Source: an uncultured Lachnospiraceae bacterium
GTDB taxonomy: Bacteria > Bacillota > Clostridia > Lachnospirales > Lachnospiraceae
DNA: 64,000 nucleotides
Direction of reading: 5' to 3'
Assembly: GCA_949076555.1 (NCBI GenBank)
Contig: CARUOB010000003.1
Coordinates: forward strand, 33,617 to 97,616
The position numbers and the translations under genes are program-made. The notes under the pieces are model-generated. The model saw nothing but the letters and a program-made list of their open reading frames with translations. It was not told the DNA's origin and searched no databases. Shown in pieces: positions 16,283 to 26,116 of this stretch. Position 1 is the stretch's first letter; every line of letters starts with the position of its first letter.

Positions 16283-18211
16283 ATGGCAAAGACAGATAAC
16301 AATACATATGACGCCTCCAGCATCACAGTTCTGGAGGGATTGGAAGCGGTCCGGGTTCGGCCCGGCATGTACATCGGCAGCGTATCCACCAAAGGATTGA
16401 ACCACCTGATCTACGAGATCATGGATAATGCGGTGGACGAGCATCTGGCGGGCTATTGCAGCACCATCCGGGTGACGCTGGAGGCGGACGGCTCCGCCAC
16501 CGTCTCGGATAACGGGCGCGGCATTCCCGTGGGGATGCATGAGAAGGGCATCAGCGCGGAGCGTCTTGTATTCACCACGCTTCACGCGGGCGGCAAATTT
16601 GACAACGACGCCTATAAGACAAGCGGCGGACTTCACGGTGTGGGTTCCTCGGTGGTCAACGCACTGTCCACCTACCTGCATGTGACCGTGAAAACCGGGG
16701 GCCAGATCTACGAGGATCATTATGAGCGCGGCATTCCCACTCTGGAATTGAAGGACGGGCTTCTTCCCGTTGTCGGAAAGACAAGAGAGTCAGGCACCAC
16801 CATCAACTTCCTGCCGGACGATACGATCTTTGACAAGACCCGGTTCAAGGAGGACGACGTAAAGAGCCGCCTCCACGAGACCGCTTATCTGAATCCGGAA
16901 CTTACGATTATTTATGAGGATAAGAGAGGGCCGGAGGTTGAACAGATCGAGTACCATGAGCCGGAAGGCATTGTGGGCTTTATCAAGGATATGAACAAGA
17001 GCCGCGAGGCCATTCACGACGTGATTTATTTTAAGGGAGAGACGGAAGGCATCACCGTGGAGTGCGCTTTTCAGTATGTGAACGAGTTCCATGAGAATGT
17101 GCTTGGCTTTTGTAACAATATTTATAACGCCGAGGGAGGCACCCATCTGACCGGGTTTAAGACCATGTTTACAAATGTCATTAACACCTACGCCAGAGGG
17201 CTTAACATCTTAAAGGAAAAGGATGTGAACTTTACCGGGGCGGATGTGCGAAACGGCATGACGGCAGTGGTTTCCATCAAGCATCCCGATCCACGTTTCG
17301 AAGGCCAGACCAAGACCAAGCTGGACAATCAGGACGCGGCGAAAGTGGTCAGCAAAGTGACGGGCGACGAGATTGTCCGTTTCTTCGACCGCAATCTGGA
17401 TACCCTGAAAAGCATTATCGGCTGTGCGGAAAAGGCTGCGAAAATACGGAAAACCGAGGAGAAAGCCAAGACCAATCTCCTCACCAAACAGAAATTTTCC
17501 TTCGATTCCAACGGGAAGTTAGCCAACTGCGAGTCAAAAGACGCCTCCAAATGCGAAATCTTTATCGTGGAGGGTGATTCCGCCGGAGGCAGCGCCAAGA
17601 CTGCCAGAAACCGCATGTATCAGGCGATCCTGCCGATCCGCGGCAAGATTTTGAATGTGGAGAAAGCGAGCATAGATAAGGTGCTTGCCAACGCCGAGAT
17701 TAAGACGATGATCAACGCGTTCGGCTGCGGCTTTTCGGAAGGATATGGCAACGATTTTGATATCACGAAACTTCGCTACGACAAGATTATCATTATGGCC
17801 GATGCGGACGTGGACGGCGCTCACATTTCCACGCTGCTGCTCACACTGTTTTACCGGTTTATGCCGGAGTTAATTTATGAGGGACATGTCTATATCGCCA
17901 TGCCGCCCCTCTATAAAGCGATGCCGTCAAAGGGGGCGGAAGAGTACCTCTACGACGACAAGGCGCTGGAAAAATACAGAAAAAGACATAAAGGGCCTTT
18001 CACCTTACAGCGGTATAAGGGTCTGGGCGAGATGGATGCCGACCAGCTATGGGAGACCACCCTTGATCCCGAAAAGAGGCTTTTAAAGCAGGTGGAAATC
18101 GAGGACGCCCGCATGGCCAGCGAGGTGACGGAGATGCTGATGGGCACCGAGGTGCCGCCCAGAAAGGCGTTTATCTACAAAAATGCGCAGGAGGCGGAGC
18201 TTGATGTCTAA
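16283..18211 (+). CDS. DNA gyrase/topoisomerase IV subunit B
   Basis: ATPase subunit of a type IIA topoisomerase, working with the next gene to pass duplex DNA through a double-strand break. From the ATG at 16283 it has 642 residues. GHKL ATPase motifs are EIMDNAVDE, VSDNGRGIP and GGLHGVGSSVVNALS. The TOPRIM metal site is EGDSAGG with MADADVDGAHI. The segment GKILNVEKA is GyrB-like, yet the partner lacks a clear GyrA box, so gyrase versus topoisomerase IV is not settled here. A TTG at 16253 could extend the N-terminus. No recF, dnaA or replication-origin context is present. Confidence 0.9.
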   Translation: MAKTDNNTYDASSITVLEGLEAVRVRPGMYIGSVSTKGLNHLIYEIMDNAVDEHLAGYCSTIRVTLEADGSATVSDNGRGIPVGMHEKGISAERLVFTTLHAGGKFDNDAYKTSGGLHGVGSSVVNALSTYLHVTVKTGGQIYEDHYERGIPTLELKDGLLPVVGKTRESGTTINFLPDDTIFDKTRFKEDDVKSRLHETAYLNPELTIIYEDKRGPEVEQIEYHEPEGIVGFIKDMNKSREAIHDVIYFKGETEGITVECAFQYVNEFHENVLGFCNNIYNAEGGTHLTGFKTMFTNVINTYARGLNILKEKDVNFTGADVRNGMTAVVSIKHPDPRFEGQTKTKLDNQDAAKVVSKVTGDEIVRFFDRNLDTLKSIIGCAEKAAKIRKTEEKAKTNLLTKQKFSFDSNGKLANCESKDASKCEIFIVEGDSAGGSAKTARNRMYQAILPIRGKILNVEKASIDKVLANAEIKTMINAFGCGFSEGYGNDFDITKLRYDKIIIMADADVDGAHISTLLLTLFYRFMPELIYEGHVYIAMPPLYKAMPSKGAEEYLYDDKALEKYRKRHKGPFTLQRYKGLGEMDADQLWETTLDPEKRLLKQVEIEDARMASEVTEMLMGTEVPPRKAFIYKNAQEAELDV

Positions 18212-18321
18212 GCGGCCGGACAGATATTTGGTTTTCGGCTGAAAAAGACTGGAAATAGAGAAGCGGGAATGCTGTTCTTTAAAGGGAGACAGCGCAAGAC
18301 GTTTCGGAATGGAAGAAAAAG

Positions 18322-20559
18322 ATGGAAGACAGAATTATCAAAACAGAATATGCCGAGGTTATGCAGAAATCTTATATAGACTACGCCATGAGCGTGATCA
18401 TCGCCAGAGCCCTGCCGGATGTGAGAGACGGTCTGAAGCCGGTGCAGAGGCGGACGCTCTACGACATGCATGAGCTGGGCATCCGCTACGACAGACCTTA
18501 TCGAAAATCGGCCCGTATCGTGGGCGATACCATGGGTAAATACCACCCCCACGGCGACAGCTCCATCTACGAGGCGCTGGTGGTTATGTCCCAGGACTTC
18601 AAGAAAGGTCTGCCTCTGATCGACGGTCACGGCAACTTCGGCAACATCGAGGGGGACGGCGCGGCGGCCATGCGTTACACGGAGGCGCGCTTAGAGCAGA
18701 TCACACAGGAGGCTTTTCTTTCGGATCTGGACAAGGATGTGGTGGACTTCATCCCCAATTTTGACGAGACAGAGAAAGAACCGAGCGTGCTTCCCGTTAA
18801 GATACCGAACCTTCTGGTAAACGGTTCTGAGGGAATTGCCGTGGGCATGGCCACGAACATTCCGCCCCACAATCTTGCAGAGATAATCGACGCCACAAAA
18901 GCCTATATGCTGGACGAGAATATTACGACAAGAGAACTGATGCGCTATGTGAAAGGCCCGGATTTTCCCACGGGCGGCATTGTGATCAATCAGGACGAAC
19001 TTTTAGAAATCTATGAGACGGGGATGGGCAAGATCAAGCTGCGCGGCAAGGTGGAAGTGGAGAAAGCCAAGGGTGGAAAAACCAATCTGGTGATCACGGA
19101 AATTCCCTACACCATGATCGGCGCAAATATCGGCAAATTCCTGATGGATGTGGCAGCTCTTGCGGAGTCGAAAAAAACGCAGGATATCGTAGATATCACG
19201 AACCAGTCTTCCAAAGAAGGCATTCGCATTGTGATCGAGCTGCGCAAGGACGCCGACGTGGAGAACTTTAAAAATATGCTCTACAAAAAGACCCGTCTGG
19301 AGGACACTTTCGGCGTCAACATGCTGGCTATTTCGGACGGACGCCCGGAAACGCTGGGGCTGAAAGCGATCATCCGGGAGAGCGTCAACTTCCAGTATGA
19401 GGTGGCGGGAAGAAAGTACCGGAATCTGCTGGCGAAGGAACTGGAGCGCAAGGAGATTCAGGAAGGTCTCATCAAGGCATGCAACGTCATTGATCTGATT
19501 ATCGAGATTCTTCGCGGTTCTAAAGACCGCGCCATGGCGAAAGCATGTCTGGTGGAGGGAAAAACCGACGGCATCAAGTTTAAGTCCAAGGAATCCAAGG
19601 TGATGGCGTCACAGCTTATGTTTACGGAGAAACAGGCCACCGCCATTCTGGAGATGCGCCTCTACAAACTGATCGGTCTGGAGATCGAAGCCCTCATCAA
19701 CGAGCATGAGGACACCATGGCGAATATTTACCGCTATGAGGATATTCTGGCCAGAAGAGACTCCATGGCGCAAGTCATCATGAATGAGATGGACGGCATA
19801 AAGGAGAAATATAAACGCAAAAGAAGAACGCAGATCACCAATGCCGAGGAAGCCGTCTATGTGGAGAAAAAGGTGGAGGAGATGGACATCGTCTTTTTGA
19901 TGGACCGTTTCGGCTATGCCAGAACCATCGACACGGCCACCTACGAGCGCAATAAGGAGGCGGCGGACGCGGAAAACCGCTATGCTTTTGTCTGCAAGAA
20001 TACGGGAAAAGTCTGTCTGTTTACCAATACGGGACAGCTCCACACCGTAAAGGCCATGGATCTGCCTTTCGGAAAATTCCGCGATAAGGGCGTGCCCATC
20101 GACAATGTGAGCAATTTCGATTCCGCGAAGGAATCCATCGTCTACGCCGCGAGCCAGAGCGATTTGAATCTCTACCGCGTCATCTTTGCAACCAAGCAGG
20201 CGATGCTCAAGGTGGTGGACGGCGGCGAGTTCGACGTGGCCAAGCGCACCGTGGCGGCGACGAAGCTGGCGGATGGCGACGAGGTGGTGAGCGTGACGGC
20301 GTTCAAAGAGCAGCGCAACATCATTTTACAGACTAAGGCAGGGTACTTTCTGCGCTTCCCCGTGGAGGAGATCCCTGAGAAGAAAAAGGGCGCCATCGGC
20401 GTGCGGGGCATGAAACTCTCCGCAAAGGACGAGATCGAGGCCGTCTATTATTCGCAAAACGCGGTGGACCAGACCATCGAGTACGGCGGCCGCACGCTGG
20501 AATTAAATAAAATCAAACCCGGGCACCGGGACAGCAAGGGCGTCAAAATCAGAGTATAA
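18322..20559 (+). CDS. DNA gyrase/topoisomerase IV subunit A
   Basis: DNA-cleaving subunit paired with the preceding B subunit. At 745 residues it is shorter than typical GyrA (820-870). The active-site Tyr lies in AAMRYTEARL. The quinolone-resistance region reads KYHPHGDSSIYEA, with Ser and Glu at the two commonly mutated positions, the sensitive-type pattern. The C-terminal beta-pinwheel is present but the canonical GyrA box (QRRGGRG) needed for DNA wrapping was not found; KKKGAIGVRGMKL is only a generic blade motif. This favours a decatenating, topoisomerase IV-like role. The 110-nt gap to the B gene has no clear terminator. Confidence 0.9.
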   Translation: MEDRIIKTEYAEVMQKSYIDYAMSVIIARALPDVRDGLKPVQRRTLYDMHELGIRYDRPYRKSARIVGDTMGKYHPHGDSSIYEALVVMSQDFKKGLPLIDGHGNFGNIEGDGAAAMRYTEARLEQITQEAFLSDLDKDVVDFIPNFDETEKEPSVLPVKIPNLLVNGSEGIAVGMATNIPPHNLAEIIDATKAYMLDENITTRELMRYVKGPDFPTGGIVINQDELLEIYETGMGKIKLRGKVEVEKAKGGKTNLVITEIPYTMIGANIGKFLMDVAALAESKKTQDIVDITNQSSKEGIRIVIELRKDADVENFKNMLYKKTRLEDTFGVNMLAISDGRPETLGLKAIIRESVNFQYEVAGRKYRNLLAKELERKEIQEGLIKACNVIDLIIEILRGSKDRAMAKACLVEGKTDGIKFKSKESKVMASQLMFTEKQATAILEMRLYKLIGLEIEALINEHEDTMANIYRYEDILARRDSMAQVIMNEMDGIKEKYKRKRRTQITNAEEAVYVEKKVEEMDIVFLMDRFGYARTIDTATYERNKEAADAENRYAFVCKNTGKVCLFTNTGQLHTVKAMDLPFGKFRDKGVPIDNVSNFDSAKESIVYAASQSDLNLYRVIFATKQAMLKVVDGGEFDVAKRTVAATKLADGDEVVSVTAFKEQRNIILQTKAGYFLRFPVEEIPEKKKGAIGVRGMKLSAKDEIEAVYYSQNAVDQTIEYGGRTLELNKIKPGHRDSKGVKIRV

Positions 20560-20608
20560 TGTACGCGATAGCCATGAGCAGTGCACTGCCTAGAAACGAG
20601 GAGAAGAA

Positions 20609-21157
20609 ATGAGAGTGATAGCTGGAACGGCGAGAAGCCTTCGTCTGAAAACGCCGGACGGACCGGATACGAGACCGACCACGGACCGGATCAAAGAAAC
20701 CCTTTTTAATATGTTGCAACCCTATCTGAGCGGCGCCCTGTTTGTGGACCTGTTCAGCGGCAGCGGCGGCATCGGCATCGAGGCCTTAAGCCGTGGCGCA
20801 AGACACGCCTATTTTGTGGAAAACGAAAAGCGGGCGCTTACCTGCATTCAGGAAAATTTGCAGTTTACCCACCTCGCAAATCAAGCGACGGTTTTAAAAA
20901 CGGACGTGCTGTCCGCCATCTACGGGATTCACGAAAAGGAGGCCGATCTCGTCTTTATGGACCCGCCCTACGACTGCGGACATGAGGCGCGTGTGCTTGC
21001 GGCCCTTAGGGAACTGCCGTGGGTGACGGAAAATACCCTGATTGTGATAGAGACCTCCCTGCGCACGGATGTTTCCTTTCTGGAAGAACAGGGATTTTTC
21101 ATGGAAAAAGAGAAGCGGTACAAGACGAACAGGCATATTTTCTGTCGAAAAGTGTAA
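20609..21157 (+). CDS. rsmD: 16S rRNA (guanine966-N2)-methyltransferase
   Basis: Methylates G966 of 16S rRNA in the small-subunit head. The 182 residues match the family length. Visible are the N-terminal MRVIAGTARSLRL, PTTDRIKETLFNML, the AdoMet-binding VDLFSGSGGIGIEALSRGA and the catalytic FMDPPYDCG. GAGGAG precedes the ATG. It is followed by coaD, an order conserved in many Firmicutes (B. subtilis ylbH-ylbI-ylbJ). Confidence 0.94.
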   Translation: MRVIAGTARSLRLKTPDGPDTRPTTDRIKETLFNMLQPYLSGALFVDLFSGSGGIGIEALSRGARHAYFVENEKRALTCIQENLQFTHLANQATVLKTDVLSAIYGIHEKEADLVFMDPPYDCGHEARVLAALRELPWVTENTLIVIETSLRTDVSFLEEQGFFMEKEKRYKTNRHIFCRKV

Positions 21158-21294
21158 TACCGCGCAGTATTTTCTTAAGAAAAATAGAAAAATTTCAAAA
21201 TATATAAAGACATTTCGGTGAATTTGTTTTAATATGGTATCATAAGTCAGGTTTTACATATGGTTTTCTACAATTAAAAATGTGAGGACTTTCT

Positions 21295-21774
21295 ATGAAG
21301 GCAGCGATTTATCCGGGAAGTTTCGACCCGGTGACTTACGGACATTTGGATATTATCAGGCGGGCCTCTGAAATTTTTGATGAATTGACGGTGAGCGTCC
21401 TGAACAATAAAACAAAGACTCCATTGTTTTCTGTGGAAGAACGTGTTAAAATGTTAGAGGAAGCGACCCGCGATCTGCCAAATGTAACGATAGATTCCTT
21501 CAGCGGCCTGTTGATTGACTATGCCGCGAGAAAAGATATCCATGTGGCGATCAGAGGGCTGCGTGCTATTACCGATTTTGAATACGAACTACAGATCGCA
21601 CAGACGAACCGTAAATTTTCCGATGGGAAATTGGATACGGTGTTTTTGACGACCAGTCTCGAATACGCATACCTCAGTTCTTCCACCGTCAAGGAAATTG
21701 CAAGCTTTAACGGGGATATCTCCGAGTGCGTGCCTGATTTTGTCGGGCGGCTGCTATATGAGAAATATAGATAG
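21295..21774 (+). CDS. coaD: Phosphopantetheine adenylyltransferase
   Basis: Transfers AMP from ATP to 4'-phosphopantetheine, the penultimate step of coenzyme A synthesis. The 159 residues carry the nucleotidyltransferase motif YPGSFDPVTYGHLDII (TxGH), the central IRGLRAITDFEYELQIAQTNRK and the C-terminal YLSSSTVKEIASF. The rsmD-coaD-coiled-coil order supports the call. Confidence 0.96.
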   Translation: MKAAIYPGSFDPVTYGHLDIIRRASEIFDELTVSVLNNKTKTPLFSVEERVKMLEEATRDLPNVTIDSFSGLLIDYAARKDIHVAIRGLRAITDFEYELQIAQTNRKFSDGKLDTVFLTTSLEYAYLSSSTVKEIASFNGDISECVPDFVGRLLYEKYR

Positions 21775-21898
21775 CTGTGCGGCAGGTCTGCGCATTTACT
21801 GCGCCGACCGTAAGAAAATGATTCGGAATGAATTATTACATGTAACTGAAACGGAAACAGACAGTTACAAATACGGATATAAGAGATAGGAGCGGGCA

Positions 21899-22504
21899 AT
21901 GAGCAGTAGAATTGAACAATTGATCGATGAGATTGAGGACTATATTGACGGCTGCAAGTTCCAGCCGCTTTCCAAGACCAATATTATCGTAAATAAAGAA
22001 GAAATCGATGAGCTTCTGCGGGAGCTTCGCATGAAGACCCCCGATGAGATCAAGCGTTATCAGAAGATCATTTCCAATAAAGAGGCGATCCTAAACGATG
22101 CGCGCACGAAGGCGGAGGCGCTTATTAAGGATGCCACGGTACAGACCACGGAGCTGATTAACGAGCACGAGATTATGCAGCAGGCTTACGCGCAGGCGAA
22201 TGAAGTGGTGCGCATGGCCACCACACAGGCGCAGGAGATTCTAAATAACGCGACCATGGAGGCGAACGGCGTCAAAACCTCGGCTATGCAGTATCTCGAC
22301 GAAATGCTCGCCAATCTGGAAAACGCCATGACGACTACGCTGACGGCGGCTACAGAGCACTACGAGAGCTTTTTCAACACGATCAGCGGTTACAATGAGA
22401 TTGTGAAAGCGAACCGCGCGGAGCTGCGCCCCGTAGAAGTGGAAAAGCTGCTTAAGGAGGCCGAGGGGGAGGCGGAACCCGGGCCGGAACTGAATCTGAT
22501 GTAA
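21899..22504 (+). CDS. Coiled-coil protein, DivIVA/ATPase subunit H-like
   Basis: A 201-residue, almost entirely helical protein of the type found after coaD in Clostridia and often labelled vacuolar ATPase subunit H-like. Residues 1-50 form a conserved start (IEQLIDEIEDYIDGCK, NKEEIDELLRELR). Residues 55-135 are Ala/Gln/Glu-rich heptads typical of a long coiled coil (AEALIKDATVQTTELINEHE). No ATPase motif exists, so the ATPase name reflects coiled-coil similarity only. A DivIVA-like structural role is a guess. A terminator follows. Confidence 0.7.
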   Translation: MSSRIEQLIDEIEDYIDGCKFQPLSKTNIIVNKEEIDELLRELRMKTPDEIKRYQKIISNKEAILNDARTKAEALIKDATVQTTELINEHEIMQQAYAQANEVVRMATTQAQEILNNATMEANGVKTSAMQYLDEMLANLENAMTTTLTAATEHYESFFNTISGYNEIVKANRAELRPVEVEKLLKEAEGEAEPGPELNLM

Positions 22505-22536
22505 TGATGTAAGACCGCAACAAATAAATCGCGGAT

Positions 22537-22586
22537 GAAAAAGACAGGCGGGCCGGTTTCCTTTCGAAGCCGGCTTGTTCTTTTTC
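22537..22586 (+). terminator. Terminator after the coiled-coil gene
   Basis: An extended hairpin with GCCGGTTTC/GAAGCCGGC core, an internal mismatch, and outer GAAAAAGA/TTCTTTTTC pairing that supplies the U-tract. Confidence 0.75.
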
Positions 22587-22602
22587 ATATTTTTGGAAGA
22601 TT

Positions 22603-24105
22603 ATGGAGCATATGAACAATACTTTTAGGCATTGCCTGCAAAAAAACAGCATAAATGCGTTGGCGTATCAGACGGTGGTTGACATGCTTGGCATCTGCAT
22701 TGCTTTCTGCCTGTTTTTGAGTCTCTCTGTCTGTATTTATACGGACGCCATGCCGTGCGTAAAAGCGGCGGAAACAGCGGTTGACGTGGAAACTGCGCCA
22801 AATTCTGAGGATGCCCAGACGGGGGACGGAATAGAGGAACTGCCGGAAGAGAAGCTGGTGGTTGTCATCGATCCCGGACACGGCGGCGATGAGGAGGGCG
22901 GCATGTACGACTCCTTCGTGGAGAAGGAAATGACCTTACTTACCGCCAAAGCCATGAAAGAAGAACTGGAAAAATATGAGGACGTTACGGTCTATCTGAC
23001 AAGGGAGGACGACAGAAAGCTGTCCCTTGAGGAGCGGGTGGCGTATGCCAAAGAGGTGCAGGCTGATTTTCTTTTCTGTCTTCATTATAATCTCTCACAG
23101 GATCACAACACACTTTTCGGGGCGGAATGCTGGGTGTCCGCTTTCGGGAGATATTACAGCGAAGGATATGCCTTTGCCGACATTGAGATCGAGGCGCTTG
23201 CGGATCTGGGTCTCTACTCAAGAGGTATCAAGACAAGGCTTGGGAAAAAGGGGACGGATTACTACGGCATCATACGGCATGCCGTGGAACAGGATCTAAC
23301 CTGCGTGCTGATCGAGCACTGCCACATGGATCACGAAAACGACCGCCCTTTCTGCGAGGGAAGAGAGCAGTGGGAGGCGTTTGGCAGACTGGATGCGGAA
23401 TCCGCCGCCAAATATTTTCGTCTGAAATCTGAAATTCTCGGTGTAGATTACAGCGATTTTCCGGTTTTGGATGTTCCGATTCCGTCAGGCGTCATGAAGC
23501 CCGACACAACCGAACCGGACATTTGCATGATCGAGGTCACCGACCAGGAAATGGAGACCGGAAAGATCACGGTAGAGCTGTCCGCCGCAGATTATGACAG
23601 CGGGATGCTGTACTATGATTACAGCTATGACGGCGGAAATACCTATTTCCCCCGGGCTGCATGGGGCGATAAGACGAAGGACACCATCTCTTTTACCATG
23701 CAGGTGCCGCCCCATATTGTGCCGCAGATCGTGGTGAGAGGCTATAACGGATATGATCTGTATACGGAGAGTAATCTCGTCTCCCTTCCGTCCATGGATT
23801 ATAAGACGCCAGAGGAGATCGCCGCAGAGCTGGCCGAACAGGAACGACTCGCGGCGGCGGCCAAGGCCAGGACCGAAGAAGAGGCGAAACAAAATGCCGT
23901 CTCCACGGAAAATCAGGAGAAGCGGCATGCCCAATCGCACGAAGCGGAGGAACAAAAAGAGCCTACCATCAGTTATTTCCTGACAGTATGTCTGGTATGC
24001 ACCCTTCTGGTGGTCAGCCTCGCCCTGTCCATGGCGATGATCCTGCGGGGCAGAAGACGTGGTAAGCGCAGAAAACGGCGCCGCCGGAGAAGAAAGCGAA
24101 GGTGA
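22603..24105 (+). CDS. N-acetylmuramoyl-L-alanine amidase with two membrane anchors
   Basis: Amidase_3 zinc hydrolase that cleaves the bond between muramic acid and the stem peptide. A signal anchor sits at about 24-46. The catalytic domain (about 85-270) shows VVVIDPGHGGDEEGG, the zinc-binding Glu in DSFVEKEMTL, FCLHYNLS and the catalytic Glu in CVLIEHCHMDHEND. A beta-rich region (about 290-395) and a Glu/Gln/Ala linker follow. The end is odd for the family: a second membrane helix (about 459-480) and a closing run of almost only Arg and Lys. The protein would be looped out of the membrane with both ends in the cytoplasm. Substrate step unknown. Confidence 0.85.
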   Translation: MEHMNNTFRHCLQKNSINALAYQTVVDMLGICIAFCLFLSLSVCIYTDAMPCVKAAETAVDVETAPNSEDAQTGDGIEELPEEKLVVVIDPGHGGDEEGGMYDSFVEKEMTLLTAKAMKEELEKYEDVTVYLTREDDRKLSLEERVAYAKEVQADFLFCLHYNLSQDHNTLFGAECWVSAFGRYYSEGYAFADIEIEALADLGLYSRGIKTRLGKKGTDYYGIIRHAVEQDLTCVLIEHCHMDHENDRPFCEGREQWEAFGRLDAESAAKYFRLKSEILGVDYSDFPVLDVPIPSGVMKPDTTEPDICMIEVTDQEMETGKITVELSAADYDSGMLYYDYSYDGGNTYFPRAAWGDKTKDTISFTMQVPPHIVPQIVVRGYNGYDLYTESNLVSLPSMDYKTPEEIAAELAEQERLAAAAKARTEEEAKQNAVSTENQEKRHAQSHEAEEQKEPTISYFLTVCLVCTLLVVSLALSMAMILRGRRRGKRRKRRRRRRKRR

Positions 24106-24202
24106 ACCCTTGACAGCCGTCGATGCGCCAGGCGCCGGAGCAGGCAAAAGCTGCTATCACTGCCGGTAAGCGACAGTGTGAATATCCGCTGGCAATCCGA
24201 TC

Positions 24203-25219
24203 TCAGAACGGCCGCCACAGCATATAAATCAGGGCGGTAATGGCTGTCTGCGCCAGTTTGTGCCACACATAGGCGCGGATGGACAGATCGGTGTTCCGGA
24301 TCATACTGTACGTCTGCGCAATACAGGAGAAACCGCCGAAGGGCAGCATAACCAGCACGAGAAAGGGATGAAGCGGGCCGCAGCGCGCAATGCCGCCTGT
24401 AATTTCCAAAATACAGTAATAGGCGTTTAACAGTGTGCCTGGCAGGCGGGTAAAGGGGACGAAGAGGATATTCAAAAGGTTAAAAAACACCATATAGCCG
24501 CCTAGCTTCGCGATTCCGATCAGCCCCGATAGAACGGCGTTGTCCGTGGCCTCCAGCAGACCTGTCGCCTGCGGCATTTGCGAGGACAGCTCTGTTATCG
24601 GAACAGTCAATTTAACTGACTCAGTCAGTCGACTTTTTCCTGGCAGAAACAGCCTATCAAAGATACGGAAGAGAGGCTGAAAAAGCTGAGGTATCCTCAT
24701 AACGAACAGGCCGTAGACGAGCGGGACGCCGTACATGACAAGAAAGGGCGCAAGAGGCATTTCCAGTGAGAGCGTGCTCACCACAAAACTCAGAAAATAG
24801 ATGGGACCGATATTGTTGCAAAAAGCTAACAGCCGGTTTCCCTCTTTGACGGAAAGCCGCCCTGTCCGGCAAAGCTCCCCGGCAATCCGCGCGCCCATGG
24901 GAAAACCGCATAAGAATCCCATAAGCAACGTGTAGGAACCGTTTGGCGTCGTGCCGTAAAAGAAGCGCATCACGGGGTGAAACAGGCGCACAAAGCCTTC
25001 CGTCAGATTCATGTTGATCAGGATTCCCGACAGTATCATAAAAGGAAGAAGTGTCGGTATCATTTTCTCAAACCACAGGCGCAGTCCTGTAAACGCATAC
25101 TGCAGGGACAGCGCCGGATAGCGCAGCAGAAGATAAATCAGGTAAACGCCGATGGCCGTGTAGAGCATCCGCACAAAGCCAATCCATAGACCGTTTTTCG
25201 TATTCCGGGTATAAGCCAT
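24203..25219 (-). CDS. YlbJ-like membrane protein (nucleoside-recognition/Gate domain)
   Basis: A polytopic membrane protein of 338 residues from the ATG at 25219, chosen because GGAG lies 8 nt upstream; an open frame continues to 25372 without better support. About eight hydrophobic segments and the signatures MGFLCGFPMGARIAGEL and FCNNIGPIYFLSFV match the sporulation protein YlbJ, needed for spore cortex formation in Bacillus. The rsmD-coaD-ylbJ order also occurs in B. subtilis, though here the gene is inverted. If correct, the host is probably a spore former or descends from one. Confidence 0.8.
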   Translation of the reverse strand: MAYTRNTKNGLWIGFVRMLYTAIGVYLIYLLLRYPALSLQYAFTGLRLWFEKMIPTLLPFMILSGILINMNLTEGFVRLFHPVMRFFYGTTPNGSYTLLMGFLCGFPMGARIAGELCRTGRLSVKEGNRLLAFCNNIGPIYFLSFVVSTLSLEMPLAPFLVMYGVPLVYGLFVMRIPQLFQPLFRIFDRLFLPGKSRLTESVKLTVPITELSSQMPQATGLLEATDNAVLSGLIGIAKLGGYMVFFNLLNILFVPFTRLPGTLLNAYYCILEITGGIARCGPLHPFLVLVMLPFGGFSCIAQTYSMIRNTDLSIRAYVWHKLAQTAITALIYMLWRPF

Positions 25220-25372
25220 AACGCCGTCTCCATTCTTGAGCGTCTTTTGCATGGTTTGCCGGAACATGGCGTATCGGCAGACCGCGTGCTGAGATTTATT
25301 TTTACATATATATTCCGGCAAAGCCTGCCGGCATGACAAAAACAAAAGAAACAGAAGGGAAGAAAAGTACAC

Positions 25373-26026
25373 ATGATAGAAGCGGTTATTTTTGATCTGG
25401 ACGGCTCCATGGTGGATTCCATGTGGGTCTGGCGCTCCATAGACATAGAATATCTCGGGAGATTCGGGATTCCTCTGCCGGAAAATCTGCAGGCCTGTAT
25501 CGAGGGTATGAGTTTTTCAGAGACTGCGGCCTATTTTAAGGAACGTTTTGAACTGCCTGATGATCTTGCATCCATTAAGGCGGACTGGAACCGGATGGCA
25601 CGGGATAAATATGCCCACGAAGTGCCCGTAAAGGAGGGTGTCAGAGAACTTCTTTCCTACTGCCAGGAACACGGCATCAAAGCCGGGATCGCCACCAGCA
25701 ATTCCAGAGAACTGGTGGAAACGGTGGTGCGGTCACATCAGTTGGAATCCTGCTTTGGCTGTATCATGACGGCCTGCGAGGTGGAGAAGGGGAAGCCTGC
25801 GCCGGATATCTATCTGGCCGTGGCAAAGGCGCTCGCCGTTTCACCGAAAAACTGTCTTGTGTTCGAGGATATCATACCGGGCATTCAGGCGGGAAAGGCG
25901 GCCGGGATGCAGGTTTGCGCCGTCTATGATAAGTATTCCGAATATCAGGATACGGAGAAACACCGGCTGGCAGACCATTATACCTATAATTTCCGGGAAT
26001 TGATAGAAAAAGGTGTGCTTGCATAG
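25373..26026 (+). CDS. HAD-superfamily hydrolase, beta-phosphoglucomutase-like
   Basis: A 217-residue haloacid dehalogenase-type phosphatase or phosphomutase. Motif I is FDLDGSMVDSM with the nucleophile Asp9 and acid-base Asp11; motif II is ATSNS; motif III Lys lies in VEKGKPAPDIY; motif IV is EDIIPGIQAGKAAGM. A helical cap lies between about 20 and 80, as in subfamily IA. The substrate cannot be told from the sequence. It stands 90 nt before the radical SAM gene and may be cotranscribed. Confidence 0.88.
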   Translation: MIEAVIFDLDGSMVDSMWVWRSIDIEYLGRFGIPLPENLQACIEGMSFSETAAYFKERFELPDDLASIKADWNRMARDKYAHEVPVKEGVRELLSYCQEHGIKAGIATSNSRELVETVVRSHQLESCFGCIMTACEVEKGKPAPDIYLAVAKALAVSPKNCLVFEDIIPGIQAGKAAGMQVCAVYDKYSEYQDTEKHRLADHYTYNFRELIEKGVLA

Positions 26027-26116
26027 AGCGGATGATTCCGATTGCGGATACAAGTATCGTCACCACCGTTACAGTGCTGTTTGGCTGTCCGGGGAGGAAA
26101 AGAAACGGAGGAAAAC

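Noticed and set aside
24603..24625. TGACTCAGTCA palindrome within the ylbJ-like gene, with similar GACTGA...TCAGTC-like stretches near 32110, 40160 and 46520
   Set aside because: The copies are short, lie in coding or unrelated contexts and do not align beyond a few bases; no shared regulatory logic was seen.
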